Positions 7,532 to 15,564 of a stretch of 64,000 bases of DNA are shown here, one piece after another (positions within the stretch are counted from its first letter, which is position 1; each line of letters begins with the position of its first letter). This DNA is from DASRDZ01 sp035569495 (GTDB lineage Bacteria; Chloroflexota; Dormibacteria; Aeolococcales; Aeolococcaceae). The stretch spans positions 1 to 64,000 of the forward strand of contig DATMMX010000012.1 of NCBI GenBank assembly GCA_035569495.1, in the 5' to 3' direction. Position numbers and translations under genes: made by a program. The notes beneath the pieces were generated by a model, which was not told the origin of the DNA, searched no databases, and saw only the letters and a program-made list of their open reading frames with translations.

Positions 7532-9602
7532 CGTCGGTGAGCCGGCGCAGGGGCACCGGCATGGCGTCCGCTGCAGCCGCCCTGCGCGTGTCGGCGACGA
7601 GGCTGGGCACCACCAGGCCGCGACGCCGGGCGATGACGCGCAGCACCGCGTCACGACCGCGATAGACGATGTCTCCCAATCCGCCGGGGAAGAACATCAG
7701 CAGGACCACGATGCCCGCCCCGGTGGCGAGCAGCGACCACCCGGGCGGCAGCAGGTATTGCGCGCCGTAGACGTACACCGCGCCGAGCACCGTGCCGGGC
7801 AGGGAGCCGAGGCCGCCAATCACCACCATGGTGAAGAATTGCAGGCCCTGCAGCGCGGTGAAGTTGCCCGCGCTGTACCCCTGTTGTTGAATGACGAGCA
7901 GCCCGCCCGCCAGTCCGGCGATGGCCCCGGACACCGCGAAGGCGACGAGATGGCTGCGCGTGGTGTCGATGGCGAACGCCTGGGTCGCCCGTCGATTGTC
8001 CTGACTGGCCACCATCGCCCGCCCCGCGTGACTGGCGCGCAACCCGCGCACCGCAGTGAGCACGACGACGAGGGCCACCAGACAGAGGAAGTACAACTGC
8101 CGGTCGGAGCTCAGTGCGACGCGGCCGAAGACGCTGAGCTTGGGCAGCGTGTCGGTCGGCTTGAGCCAGGGAAAGTACAACGGGCTGAGGAAGTACTGGG
8201 CGCCGGCCACCGCGAAGGCGAGCGTCGTCACCGCCAGGAACGGGCCGCTGATGCGCAGTGCCGGGATGCCCACCACGAATGCGGCGGCGCTCGCGGCGGC
8301 GGCGCCGATCCCCAGCGCGACGAACATGTCCACGCCGTGGCGTCCGACCAGCAGGCCGGTGATCGCGCCCCCCAGTCCCATGAACGCCACCTGGCCCAAC
8401 GAGATGTGCCCGGCGAAGCCCGTGAGCACCACCAGTGAGCAGCCGACGATCGCGTAGATCACGACGAGCGCCACCAGCTGGGTGCGCGCCGGAGGCAGGA
8501 CGTACGGGATGATCACGGCAAGCGCCAGCAGCATGGCCATCAATCCGCCGCGGCCCAGTCGCACAGAACGCAGGTTGGCCAGCTCCGGCGGCACCGGCCG
8601 CACCGGCCGGATCGACTGCCAGGTTGACACCGCGGCGTCCGCGGCGCGCGAGAAGGTGCCGCGCCGCACCAGCAGCATCAGCAGGACGATGCCCAGCAGG
8701 ACCACGTCGGTGTACGTCCCGTCGTGGAACGTCCAGGCGCTGAGCTGGTCGACGACGCCGAGTCCCAGGGCGGCGAGCACGGTGACCGGCAGGTTGCTCA
8801 TGCCACCGACGACGGCCGCCGTCAACGTCTGCAGCAGCAGCGGCGCGCCGCCGTTGGAGACGCTGGTGAAGGAGGCGAATCCGACGATGGGAACGCGCAG
8901 CAACACAGCGAGCGCGGAGAGCACGCCCGCGATCGTCCAGATGATCGTCGACAGCCGTCGCACCGGGATGCCCAGCAGGCGCGCCCGATCCCCGTTGTCC
9001 GCTGCTGCGCGGATGGCCACTCCGTAATGCGTCGCCCGGAGGAACCAGGTGAGCCCACCGAGGACGATGGGAGCAACCACCATGGCGACGACATAGTCGC
9101 CACTGAAGAGGACGGGGAACACGTGGAAGTGTGCGGTGAAGGGGGTGGTGAAGGTCCCCGCGTTGCCGCTGTGCCAGACGTAGGGAATCACCACGCTGGC
9201 GCCGTTGAGGACCTGGGCCAGCCCGATGGTGACCACCGCGACGATCAGCCGTGGCGCGGCGGCGAAGCGGCGCAGGATGGCCAGCTCGATGACCGCGCCG
9301 AGGACCGCGGCCAGCACCAGCCCCGCGGCGATCGAGACGAAGTACCCGACCCCGGTCTGGACGTGCAGCTCGATGGCCACCACGGCGGCGACCGACCCGA
9401 ACTCCGCCGCGGCGAAGTTGACCACCCGGCTGGCGCGGTACACCAGCACGATCGACACCGCCACCAGCGAGTTGATGGCGCCGAAGACCAGACCGGAGAG
9501 GATGATCCCGGCCGGGGCGCCGTGGGGCAGGACGGCGTTGAGCACCGCCCACAGCACCAGGACGGCGGCGCAGGAGGCCGCCGCCTTGACCGGCGTCTTC
9601 AC
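7518..9602 (-). CDS. Branched-chain amino acid-type ABC permease, LivH-LivM fusion
   Basis: 694-residue polytopic protein joining the two permease subunits of a HAAT-type importer. Residues 1 to about 300 match LivH (SGLVFGAINSLVAVSIVLVYRASRVVNFAAAEFG near the start). Residues about 345-660 match LivM, with the GFAGHISLGQVAFMG segment and the SLPGTVLGA loop near the C-terminus. These genes are normally separate. The GTG start overlaps the stop of the binding-protein gene as GTGA, and the end overlaps the MFS-LivF-LivG start, so all are one coupled transcript. Such importers carry amino acids, amides, urea or aromatic acids; the substrate here is unknown. Confidence 0.92.
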   Translation of the reverse strand: MKTPVKAAASCAAVLVLWAVLNAVLPHGAPAGIILSGLVFGAINSLVAVSIVLVYRASRVVNFAAAEFGSVAAVVAIELHVQTGVGYFVSIAAGLVLAAVLGAVIELAILRRFAAAPRLIVAVVTIGLAQVLNGASVVIPYVWHSGNAGTFTTPFTAHFHVFPVLFSGDYVVAMVVAPIVLGGLTWFLRATHYGVAIRAAADNGDRARLLGIPVRRLSTIIWTIAGVLSALAVLLRVPIVGFASFTSVSNGGAPLLLQTLTAAVVGGMSNLPVTVLAALGLGVVDQLSAWTFHDGTYTDVVLLGIVLLMLLVRRGTFSRAADAAVSTWQSIRPVRPVPPELANLRSVRLGRGGLMAMLLALAVIIPYVLPPARTQLVALVVIYAIVGCSLVVLTGFAGHISLGQVAFMGLGGAITGLLVGRHGVDMFVALGIGAAAASAAAFVVGIPALRISGPFLAVTTLAFAVAGAQYFLSPLYFPWLKPTDTLPKLSVFGRVALSSDRQLYFLCLVALVVVLTAVRGLRASHAGRAMVASQDNRRATQAFAIDTTRSHLVAFAVSGAIAGLAGGLLVIQQQGYSAGNFTALQGLQFFTMVVIGGLGSLPGTVLGAVYVYGAQYLLPPGWSLLATGAGIVVLLMFFPGGLGDIVYRGRDAVLRVIARRRGLVVPSLVADTRRAAAADAMPVPLRRLTDDVPA

Positions 9603-11449
9603 GACGAGTAGAAGGGCGGCTCACCGGTCGGGTACTGCCCGACTTCGTAGCGCCGCCCGCCGTAGATCTCGACATAGGTTCCCGCCTTGCCGTCCGGCGA
9701 CGTCTTCGTCTCGTCGTAATAGATCTCCCGCGAGTCGATGATCGCGGTGTGCGAGTTGCCGTAGAACCAGGTCCCGTCCGCAGCGGTGGAACCGCCGAGG
9801 CGCGGCAGTGAGCGGGTTCCGGCGGCGATGTTCGCCGGGGTGAGCACAGGACCGGCCGCCTGGAGCTGGTCGAACATCGGCAGCAGCTCGTAGTAGGTGA
9901 GCACGGTGCCCTGGTTGACGGGGACGCCCGCCGCCTGCAACGCCCTGGCCGCCTCGCCGTTGGGATCCTGGAACTTGGCGTAGCTGCCGAGCTGGGAGAG
10001 ACCGAACAGATGGCCCTTGATCTCGGTCTGGTCCCAGAGCTGGGCCAGGTTGTCCTGGTCGGTCAGGGCGACGCCGGTGAGCATCCACTCGGGGGAGTAC
10101 TGCTGGTTGCGGGCGTCCTGGGTGAGGAAGATGGGGATCAGCGGATCGCAGGCGAGGATGACGGTGGTGTCCTTGTTGGCGGCGAACTGGGTCGCCGCGC
10201 TGTTGGCGTCCTGCGGCCACTGCGAGATGTCCAGCGGGTAGTTGTAGCGGTCGAAGCGACCGCCGGCCACGCCGTACTGCTGCGCGTCGATCGTCTGGAC
10301 GGTGTCCGCGCACTCCTGGTAGCCCTGGTTGCTCGGGGTGAAGACCGCGAACTTGCGTTGCTGGCCGTTGAGCGACACACCCAGGTCGGTGCCGGCCCAC
10401 CGCGCCGGGTATGGCGCCAGCTGCTTGCCGATGAACTCGGCCTCCTGGAGTCCGCCGCGCGTGCAGCTCGGGGTGGGCGCCCAGATGTAGGGGTTCTCCG
10501 CCTGGTACTCCGACTCCGGGAAGTAGAGCTGGGCGAAGCCGAGGTACATGTGGTACTTGGCGGCGCACTGGGCGAACGGCTCGGACTCGTAGAAACCGTT
10601 GTAGGGGTTGAGGTCGGTGAAGGCGTGCAGGGTGTTGGCCGCGTAGTCCGCGTCGGCGCACGCGGCGGCCTGGCCGGTCCCCGTCGACTCGTTGGTGCAG
10701 TTGCCCTGGCCGGGGTAGTCGACGGTCTGGATGTGGCGCCCGTAGAGCTCGAACACCGTGCTGAGGTAGGCGATGAGCTGCTTGGCGTGCGCCTCGCCGA
10801 CGTCGGGCGGCTCGGCGCCCGCGGCCTGGTTCTCGGCGTACACGGCGGCGGCGTTGGAGCCCTGCGCGTCGGAGCAGCGGCGCAGCGCGACGGTGATGGT
10901 GTTGGCGGTCACGCCGTTGTAGGTGGCCCCGCCGTTGTTGCCGCTGAACTTGGCCACGCACGGCGCGGCGTACTGCGAGTAGGGCAGCTGGTGCACACCG
11001 GGGCCGCAGGGGAAGCCGCCGCTGGTCTGCCCCGTGCCGACCCGCACCGCGGCGACCGGACCGGCTCCGGGGGCGCTGCCGGCTCCGGTGCCGGTGCCGG
11101 TTCCCGGTGCGGCCGCTCCGCTGGAGACCGCCGCCGGAGCCGCCGACGCCGCCGCGCCGCCGCCGGCATCGGCACTGGATTGCGGACCGCCGTAGGCGCC
11201 GCCGTTCGACTGCCCCGCCGCGCCCGCCAGGTCGGGCGCGCTGGTTTGTGCCACTGTTGGCATGAGCAGCAGTGCGACGGTGGCCAGGACCGTGAGGCCG
11301 TAGACCACCGAGTAGCGGCGCAGGTGGAACGCGGAGCGCAGCGCGGCGCGGCCCCACGGGTCCTGGATGGCGGCGATCGCCGCTGCCTCCTGGCGCGCCG
11401 AATGCGCTCGGCGAGTGGTGCGTGCTTCGGACGGGTGCGTGCTGTCCAT
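9599..11449 (-). CDS. LivK-like extracellular solute-binding protein with N-terminal membrane anchor
   Basis: 616 residues, much longer than usual binding proteins (about 400). Order: a cytoplasmic N-terminus of about 47 residues, one transmembrane helix near 48-68 without lipobox, an Ala/Gly/Ser-rich flexible linker to about residue 135, then a type I periplasmic-binding fold with several Cys that may form disulphides. The long soluble N-terminus before the helix is unusual for this class. It lies 56 bp after the amidohydrolase and overlaps livHM by four bases, so it is the substrate receptor for that importer. The start is ATG 11449, with a GAGG motif about 13 nt upstream. Confidence 0.83.
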   Translation of the reverse strand: MDSTHPSEARTTRRAHSARQEAAAIAAIQDPWGRAALRSAFHLRRYSVVYGLTVLATVALLLMPTVAQTSAPDLAGAAGQSNGGAYGGPQSSADAGGGAAASAAPAAVSSGAAAPGTGTGTGAGSAPGAGPVAAVRVGTGQTSGGFPCGPGVHQLPYSQYAAPCVAKFSGNNGGATYNGVTANTITVALRRCSDAQGSNAAAVYAENQAAGAEPPDVGEAHAKQLIAYLSTVFELYGRHIQTVDYPGQGNCTNESTGTGQAAACADADYAANTLHAFTDLNPYNGFYESEPFAQCAAKYHMYLGFAQLYFPESEYQAENPYIWAPTPSCTRGGLQEAEFIGKQLAPYPARWAGTDLGVSLNGQQRKFAVFTPSNQGYQECADTVQTIDAQQYGVAGGRFDRYNYPLDISQWPQDANSAATQFAANKDTTVILACDPLIPIFLTQDARNQQYSPEWMLTGVALTDQDNLAQLWDQTEIKGHLFGLSQLGSYAKFQDPNGEAARALQAAGVPVNQGTVLTYYELLPMFDQLQAAGPVLTPANIAAGTRSLPRLGGSTAADGTWFYGNSHTAIIDSREIYYDETKTSPDGKAGTYVEIYGGRRYEVGQYPTGEPPFYSS

Positions 11450-11505
11450 CGGTGTCGCCTCAGCGAACCTCTTTTCTCTTCTCCTCCCCCGCCGGCCAGA
11501 CCCGC

Positions 11506-12687
11506 CTACGCGGGCGACGCCACGCGGTCGCCGCCGAGTCGCGCCATCACCTTCGCGCCCATGAGGTCGACGAAGTTGCCGGCATAGAACCGGTTGCGGT
11601 CGGCCTCGCTGACGCCGTCGAGCTCCGCCTCGAACTTGCCGAGCGGGTCGGTGGTCCCCTCCGGGTGCGGGTAGTCGGACGAGAACATGAAGAGCTCGGC
11701 GCCCGCCTGGCCCATCATCCAGCTCACCGGCTCACCCGGGAAGGGCGTGAACTTGAGGTGCTTCTTGGCGTACTCGGACGGCTTCATGGTCAGCCGCTGC
11801 AGCGGTTCCTCGGTGCGCTTGAACGAGCGCAGCGCGCCGTCGAGGTGGTGCAGCCAGGAGACCACCCACTCGGCACCCTGCTCGATGACGCCGCCACGCA
11901 GCTTGGGGAAGCGGTCGAACAGGCCGTCGAGGATGATCACGCCGAGGAAGATCTCCGGCGAGTGGTGGATGGCCAGGTAGTCCTTGGAGCGCACGTTCTC
12001 GCCGCCGCCGAGGTGATCCTTGACCGGCATCCCGTTGTTGTGGAACGCCTTGTTGAGCAGCTCGCCGCCGCCGCCGACGTGCAGCACGAAGGGGATGTCG
12101 GCCTCGCTCAGCAGGTCCCAGAACGGATCGAGATCGGGGTGGGTGGGAGACAGGTCGCCGGCGGGCGTGGAGGGCACCATGATCGCCGCACAGCCCAGGT
12201 CGATCGCCTCCTTGGCGGCCACGGTGGCCCGCGCGGGGTCGTTCAGCGGGATGTTGGCGACCGGCATCAGCCGCCGGTCCGGTGCGCAGAAGTCGACCAT
12301 GGCGCGGGTGAACGCCGAGGTGCCGTCGTAGAGGTCGACGTCCTTGGCCAGCTTGTAGAGAAGGGTGCCGAAGGTGGAGAAGACGAGCTGCGCGTCGAAG
12401 CCGAGCAGGTCGAGGGCACGGCTGCGCTCCTTGGGGTCCCAGGCGCCCATCGCCGACCAGCCCTTGTCCTTCATCAGGCGCTCCTCGGCCTCGCCGGCCG
12501 TGGCCGGGTCGGTGCGCCGCTTCTCCGCGTAGTCGAGGGCGCTGTCGAGGGTGTCCTTGCGAGCCTCGAAGAGGCCACGCCACAGCAGGTCTCGCTGAGC
12601 CGGCGCCACGTGCGCGTCGAGGAAGTCGGGAAGCTCGAGAATGTGGCTGTCCGCATCGAAGACAGTCCGCTGACCCGTGTAGGCCAT
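11506..12687 (-). CDS. Amidohydrolase-family (TIM-barrel, COG2159-type) enzyme
   Basis: 393-residue metal-dependent hydrolase or decarboxylase fold. Metal ligands expected for the family are visible: the DADSH start motif (residues 11-15), a His in LHVGGGGE, a His pair around YLAIHHSPE, and the late Asp of FMFSSDYPHPEG. It is first in the five-gene transport operon, with GGAGG 9 nt before ATG 12687. The promoter region contains two GGTGACA-type palindromes (12718-12757). Family members include decarboxylases of aromatic acids and ring-cleavage product hydrolases. Here it probably processes the compound brought in by the transporter; the exact reaction is not deducible. Confidence 0.85.
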   Translation of the reverse strand: MAYTGQRTVFDADSHILELPDFLDAHVAPAQRDLLWRGLFEARKDTLDSALDYAEKRRTDPATAGEAEERLMKDKGWSAMGAWDPKERSRALDLLGFDAQLVFSTFGTLLYKLAKDVDLYDGTSAFTRAMVDFCAPDRRLMPVANIPLNDPARATVAAKEAIDLGCAAIMVPSTPAGDLSPTHPDLDPFWDLLSEADIPFVLHVGGGGELLNKAFHNNGMPVKDHLGGGENVRSKDYLAIHHSPEIFLGVIILDGLFDRFPKLRGGVIEQGAEWVVSWLHHLDGALRSFKRTEEPLQRLTMKPSEYAKKHLKFTPFPGEPVSWMMGQAGAELFMFSSDYPHPEGTTDPLGKFEAELDGVSEADRNRFYAGNFVDLMGAKVMARLGGDRVASPA

Positions 12688-12717
12688 GGCCGTGGTCCTC
12701 CGGTCTCCAACCCTTCT

Positions 12718-12734
12718 GGTGACAATCTGTCACC
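12718..12734. promoter_or_regulatory. Palindromic operator, copy 1 (GGTGACA-N3-TGTCACC)
   Basis: GGTGACA-ATC-TGTCACC is a perfect 7+7 inverted repeat, 31 bp upstream of the amidohydrolase start and within the divergent region shared with tetR. The identical arms recur at 13958-13974, before the flavin reductase. It is the probable target of the TetR protein encoded at 12758. Confidence 0.72.
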
Positions 12735-12740
12735 GTTGTC

Positions 12741-12757
12741 GGTGACACAATGCCACC
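12741..12757. promoter_or_regulatory. Palindromic operator, copy 2, abutting the tetR start
   Basis: GGTGACA-CAA-TGCCACC has the same arms with one mismatch and ends at the base before ATG 12758. Its centre is 23 bp from copy 1, about two helical turns, which would allow two TetR dimers to bind on the same face. This suggests autoregulation. Confidence 0.6.
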
Positions 12758-13441
12758 ATGGCACCACGGAGCGCAAGGGGTGCGCCCACATCCGACCCGG
12801 AATCGACCATGCCGGTGCGCCTGGCGCGGGCCCACCGCCGCGAGGCGCTGCTCGACGCGGCCGCGGCGCTGATCGTCGCCGACGGCGTCGAGGCGGTGTC
12901 CATGGAGAGCGTCGCCGACCACGCCGGGGTCAGCCGGCCCCTGGTCTACAAGCACTTCGCCAACCGCGGCGAGATGCTCACCGCGGTGTACGGCCGCGAG
13001 GCCGTCATCCTGCACAGCGAGCTCGCCGCCAAGGTGCGCGCCGCCACCGACCTGGAGGACATGTACCGCACCCTGGTGCGGGCCGCCCTCCGCGCCTCGT
13101 CGGAGCGCGGGCAGTTGTTCCGCGCCCTGCGCTCCGCCGGCGCCTGGAACCCCGACCTCCGCCGTGAACAGGAGGAACGCGACCGGGCGACGGTGCGCAT
13201 CTTCGCCGAGCACGCGTCGGCGGAGTTCGGCATTCCCGCCGTCGAGGCCGAGTCGGCGACGGCGATGCTGCTGACCGCGCTCGACTCGGTGCTGGGCCAG
13301 TTTCGAACCCGCCGTCCCCACGTCAGCGCCGCCCTGCTCGAAGAGACGTACCTCGATCTCATCGTGGGCGGACTGGAGCACCTCGCGGCACGCACCCACA
13401 CGACACGCCGGCGTGGCCGCGCCGCAGGAGCGTCCCGCTAG
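12758..13441 (+). CDS. TetR-family regulator of the amidohydrolase/transport operon
   Basis: 227-residue regulator. The helix-turn-helix lies around residues 30-75 (VSMESVADHAGVSRPLVYKHF), followed by an all-helical ligand domain. If ATG 12758 is the start, the operator touches it and the mRNA would be leaderless. ATG 12809 (MPVRLARAHRR) is a credible alternative that removes 17 residues lacking TetR similarity. It is divergent from the amidohydrolase operon and convergent with the flavin reductase (stop codons overlap by 4 bp). Both flanking promoters carry the same palindrome, so one regulator for both transcription units is the simplest reading. Confidence 0.87.
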   Translation: MAPRSARGAPTSDPESTMPVRLARAHRREALLDAAAALIVADGVEAVSMESVADHAGVSRPLVYKHFANRGEMLTAVYGREAVILHSELAAKVRAATDLEDMYRTLVRAALRASSERGQLFRALRSAGAWNPDLRREQEERDRATVRIFAEHASAEFGIPAVEAESATAMLLTALDSVLGQFRTRRPHVSAALLEETYLDLIVGGLEHLAARTHTTRRRGRAAGASR

Positions 13442-13932
13442 GGCCTGACCGTCGCGTAGCCGCGGTCGACGAAGACCAGCGGCTCCGCCGTGGAGTGGCG
13501 GACGTCGATCGCGGTGACCTCACCGAGCAGGAGCACGTGGTCACCGGCGGGATGCTCGGCGTGGACGCGACACTCGACGACGACCAGCGCATCCTCGAAG
13601 AGCAGCAACCCCGTCGCCGGCGAGACGGTCGATCGGTGCCCGGTGAGCGGCTGTGGCTGGTCGTGCCGGGCATGGTCGGCGCACCATCGCGCCAGCTCCT
13701 GGTGCTGGGCGCCGAGCACGTTCACCGCGAAGCGACCGCAGCGCCGCGCCGCCTGGAGCCAGCGCTTGGTTGCGCCGACGCTGACCAGCAGCAACGTCGG
13801 CTGCAAGGAGACGGAGACCACCGCGTTGGCGGTCATCACCTCGTGGCGACCGTCGCCCAGCGAGGTGAGCACGGTGACGCACGTCGGCAGTCGCGCCATC
13901 GCAGTGCGGTATGCGTGCTCGTCGATGCTCAT
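13438..13932 (-). CDS. Flavin reductase-like, FMN-binding split-barrel protein
   Basis: 164 residues with the flavin reductase fold: an early RLPTCVTVLTS strand, the VMTANAVVSVSLQPTLLLVSV region that contacts FMN in relatives, FAVNVLGAQHQELA, and the C-terminal FVDRGYATV. Such proteins supply reduced flavin to two-component monooxygenases. ATG 13932 has an excellent GGAGG 6 nt upstream. The upstream in-frame ATG at 13965 would place the start inside the operator and is unlikely. No partner monooxygenase is encoded in this window, so the oxygenase is either elsewhere or the enzyme works alone. Confidence 0.87.
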   Translation of the reverse strand: MSIDEHAYRTAMARLPTCVTVLTSLGDGRHEVMTANAVVSVSLQPTLLLVSVGATKRWLQAARRCGRFAVNVLGAQHQELARWCADHARHDQPQPLTGHRSTVSPATGLLLFEDALVVVECRVHAEHPAGDHVLLLGEVTAIDVRHSTAEPLVFVDRGYATVRP

Positions 13933-13957
13933 CGCTCCCTCCAACCTTCGCACATGT

Positions 13958-13974
13958 GGTGACATTTTGTCACC
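13958..13974. promoter_or_regulatory. Palindromic operator, copy 3, before flavin reductase
   Basis: GGTGACA-TTT-TGTCACC is a perfect 7+7 inverted repeat, 26 bp upstream of the flavin reductase ATG. The arms are identical to copy 1, which links this gene to the TetR encoded 0.5 kb away. Confidence 0.72.
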
Positions 13975-14020
13975 TGTTCGCGGTAAGCGCGGTGCGGCGG
14001 GGCTGCTTTGCAGTGCGTGG

Positions 14021-14049
14021 TAGACGAATCTCCGGGTTGGAGGTATAAA
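14021..14049 (+). promoter_or_regulatory. Probable sigma-70-type promoter for the 14124 operon
   Basis: TAGACG (14021-14026) and TATAAA (14044-14049) are separated by 17 bp. This predicts a start near 14056 and a 5' leader of about 68 nt. Confidence 0.45.
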
Positions 14050-14123
14050 CGGCGAACTTCACCGCCGTCTGTCACCCAAGGGGGGCAGCCCTTGCCGCGC
14101 CACCTCGTCGCCGAGGATCGAGT

Positions 14124-15560
14124 GTGACCCAGCCGCCGTACGGACCGCCCCCGTCGGGGGGGCCGCCGGGTCCCCCGAACGGGCCACCGCAGGGACCGCC
14201 GAGCGGACCACCGCAGGGACCGCCGCAGGGGCCTGGACCGACCGGTCCGCCGAGCGGTGCCCCGCCTGGGCCTGGACCGACCGGTCGGCCCGTCGCCCAA
14301 CCGGGGCCTGCGCGACCCGGAGTTCCGCTGCCCTGGTACCAGACCGGGCAGGGGCGCGCCATCGCCGCCAGCGTGATCGCCGCGATCGTCGCCGTTGTGG
14401 TCATCATCGTCCTGATCTCCGGCGGCTCCAAGAAGCCCGCGGCGAGCGGCGGCGAGATCTTCCTCGAGCCCACCGCCAGCACCGGCGCCAACCCGTTCAC
14501 GCCATCGGTGTCCAAAGCCTCGCCGGCGGCGAGTGCCGCACCGCTCACCTCACCGGCGCTGCCTTCCCCATCGCCCACGGCGGAGAGCACCGCCACCGCA
14601 TCGGCCACCGCCGCGACCGGCCTGGTCAGCTACTCCGGCGCGACGCCCGGGCTCTACGGCGGCACCCGGCAGCTGAGCGCCTGCGACACCTCCCTGCTGA
14701 TCAGCTTCCTGCAGCAGAATCCCGACAAGGCGCGCGCCTGGGCCGGCGTCGAGGGCATCGCGCCTTCGGACATCCCCGGCTACGTGGCCACGCTGACTCC
14801 CGTGCTGGTGCGCGCCGACACGCGCGTCACCAACCACGGTTTCGCCGGCGGGCAGGCGACCACCTACCAGTCGGTGCTGCAGGCCGGCACAGCGGTGCTG
14901 GTCGACCGCTACGGCGTGCCGCGGGTCCGCTGCTACTGCGGCAACCCGCTGGCGCCGCCGGTGCCTGTGACCCAGGCGCCCACCTATACCGGACCCAGCT
15001 GGCCCGCCTTCCAGCCGACCACCGTTGTGGTGATCGCGCCCGCACCGCAACCGCAGACGGTGATCGTCATGGTCGACGTGACCACCGGTGCGCCGTTCGC
15101 GCGTCCGGTCGGCGGCACCGGCGCGACCGACAGCGACGCCCCACCGGGCATCCTCGGCAGCGCCACACCCACGCCGGCGGCGACGCCACCCCCCGCCACG
15201 CCCTCGCCCGCAGCGGCGGTGGCCAACCTCACCGGGTCCTGGATCAGCCCGCAGTCGCCGAGCTCGCCGCCCTGGATCCTGCAACCCAGCAGCGACCGCA
15301 CGGCGATGACCGGGACGTGGCGCGGCAGCGGCGGCCACGCCGCGCTGATGGGAAGCTTCACGACGACCCTGAACGCCACGCGCACCGCCTACACCGGCAC
15401 CTTCCACATCACAGAGCAGACCAACATGGTCAACGGGACGATCACGTTCCGCATCGACTCGCCCACCCAGGTGACGGTCACCGTGGTGCCCGACAACGGC
15501 AGTGCGCCGAGCACCTTCGCCCTCATCCTGCCGGCGAGCTCCGCGAGCCCGAGTCCGTAG
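14124..15560 (+). CDS. Pro-rich membrane-anchored protein with DUF6777-like domain
   Basis: 478 residues. The cytoplasmic N-terminus (1-70) is a run of Pro/Gly repeats (PPQGPP-type). A transmembrane helix follows at about 74-96, then the extracellular part begins EIFLEPTASTGANPFTPS, the hallmark opening of DUF6777 proteins known in actinomycetes. The domain continues through GLYGGTRQLSACD to about residue 300, with three Cys, and is followed by a second beta-rich domain after a Pro/Ala linker. The GTG start is supported by GAGG 9 nt upstream and a promoter at 14021-14049. It is first of three closely spaced envelope genes. Biochemical function is unknown. Confidence 0.75.
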   Translation: MTQPPYGPPPSGGPPGPPNGPPQGPPSGPPQGPPQGPGPTGPPSGAPPGPGPTGRPVAQPGPARPGVPLPWYQTGQGRAIAASVIAAIVAVVVIIVLISGGSKKPAASGGEIFLEPTASTGANPFTPSVSKASPAASAAPLTSPALPSPSPTAESTATASATAATGLVSYSGATPGLYGGTRQLSACDTSLLISFLQQNPDKARAWAGVEGIAPSDIPGYVATLTPVLVRADTRVTNHGFAGGQATTYQSVLQAGTAVLVDRYGVPRVRCYCGNPLAPPVPVTQAPTYTGPSWPAFQPTTVVVIAPAPQPQTVIVMVDVTTGAPFARPVGGTGATDSDAPPGILGSATPTPAATPPPATPSPAAAVANLTGSWISPQSPSSPPWILQPSSDRTAMTGTWRGSGGHAALMGSFTTTLNATRTAYTGTFHITEQTNMVNGTITFRIDSPTQVTVTVVPDNGSAPSTFALILPASSASPSP

Positions 15561-15564
15561 CCCG

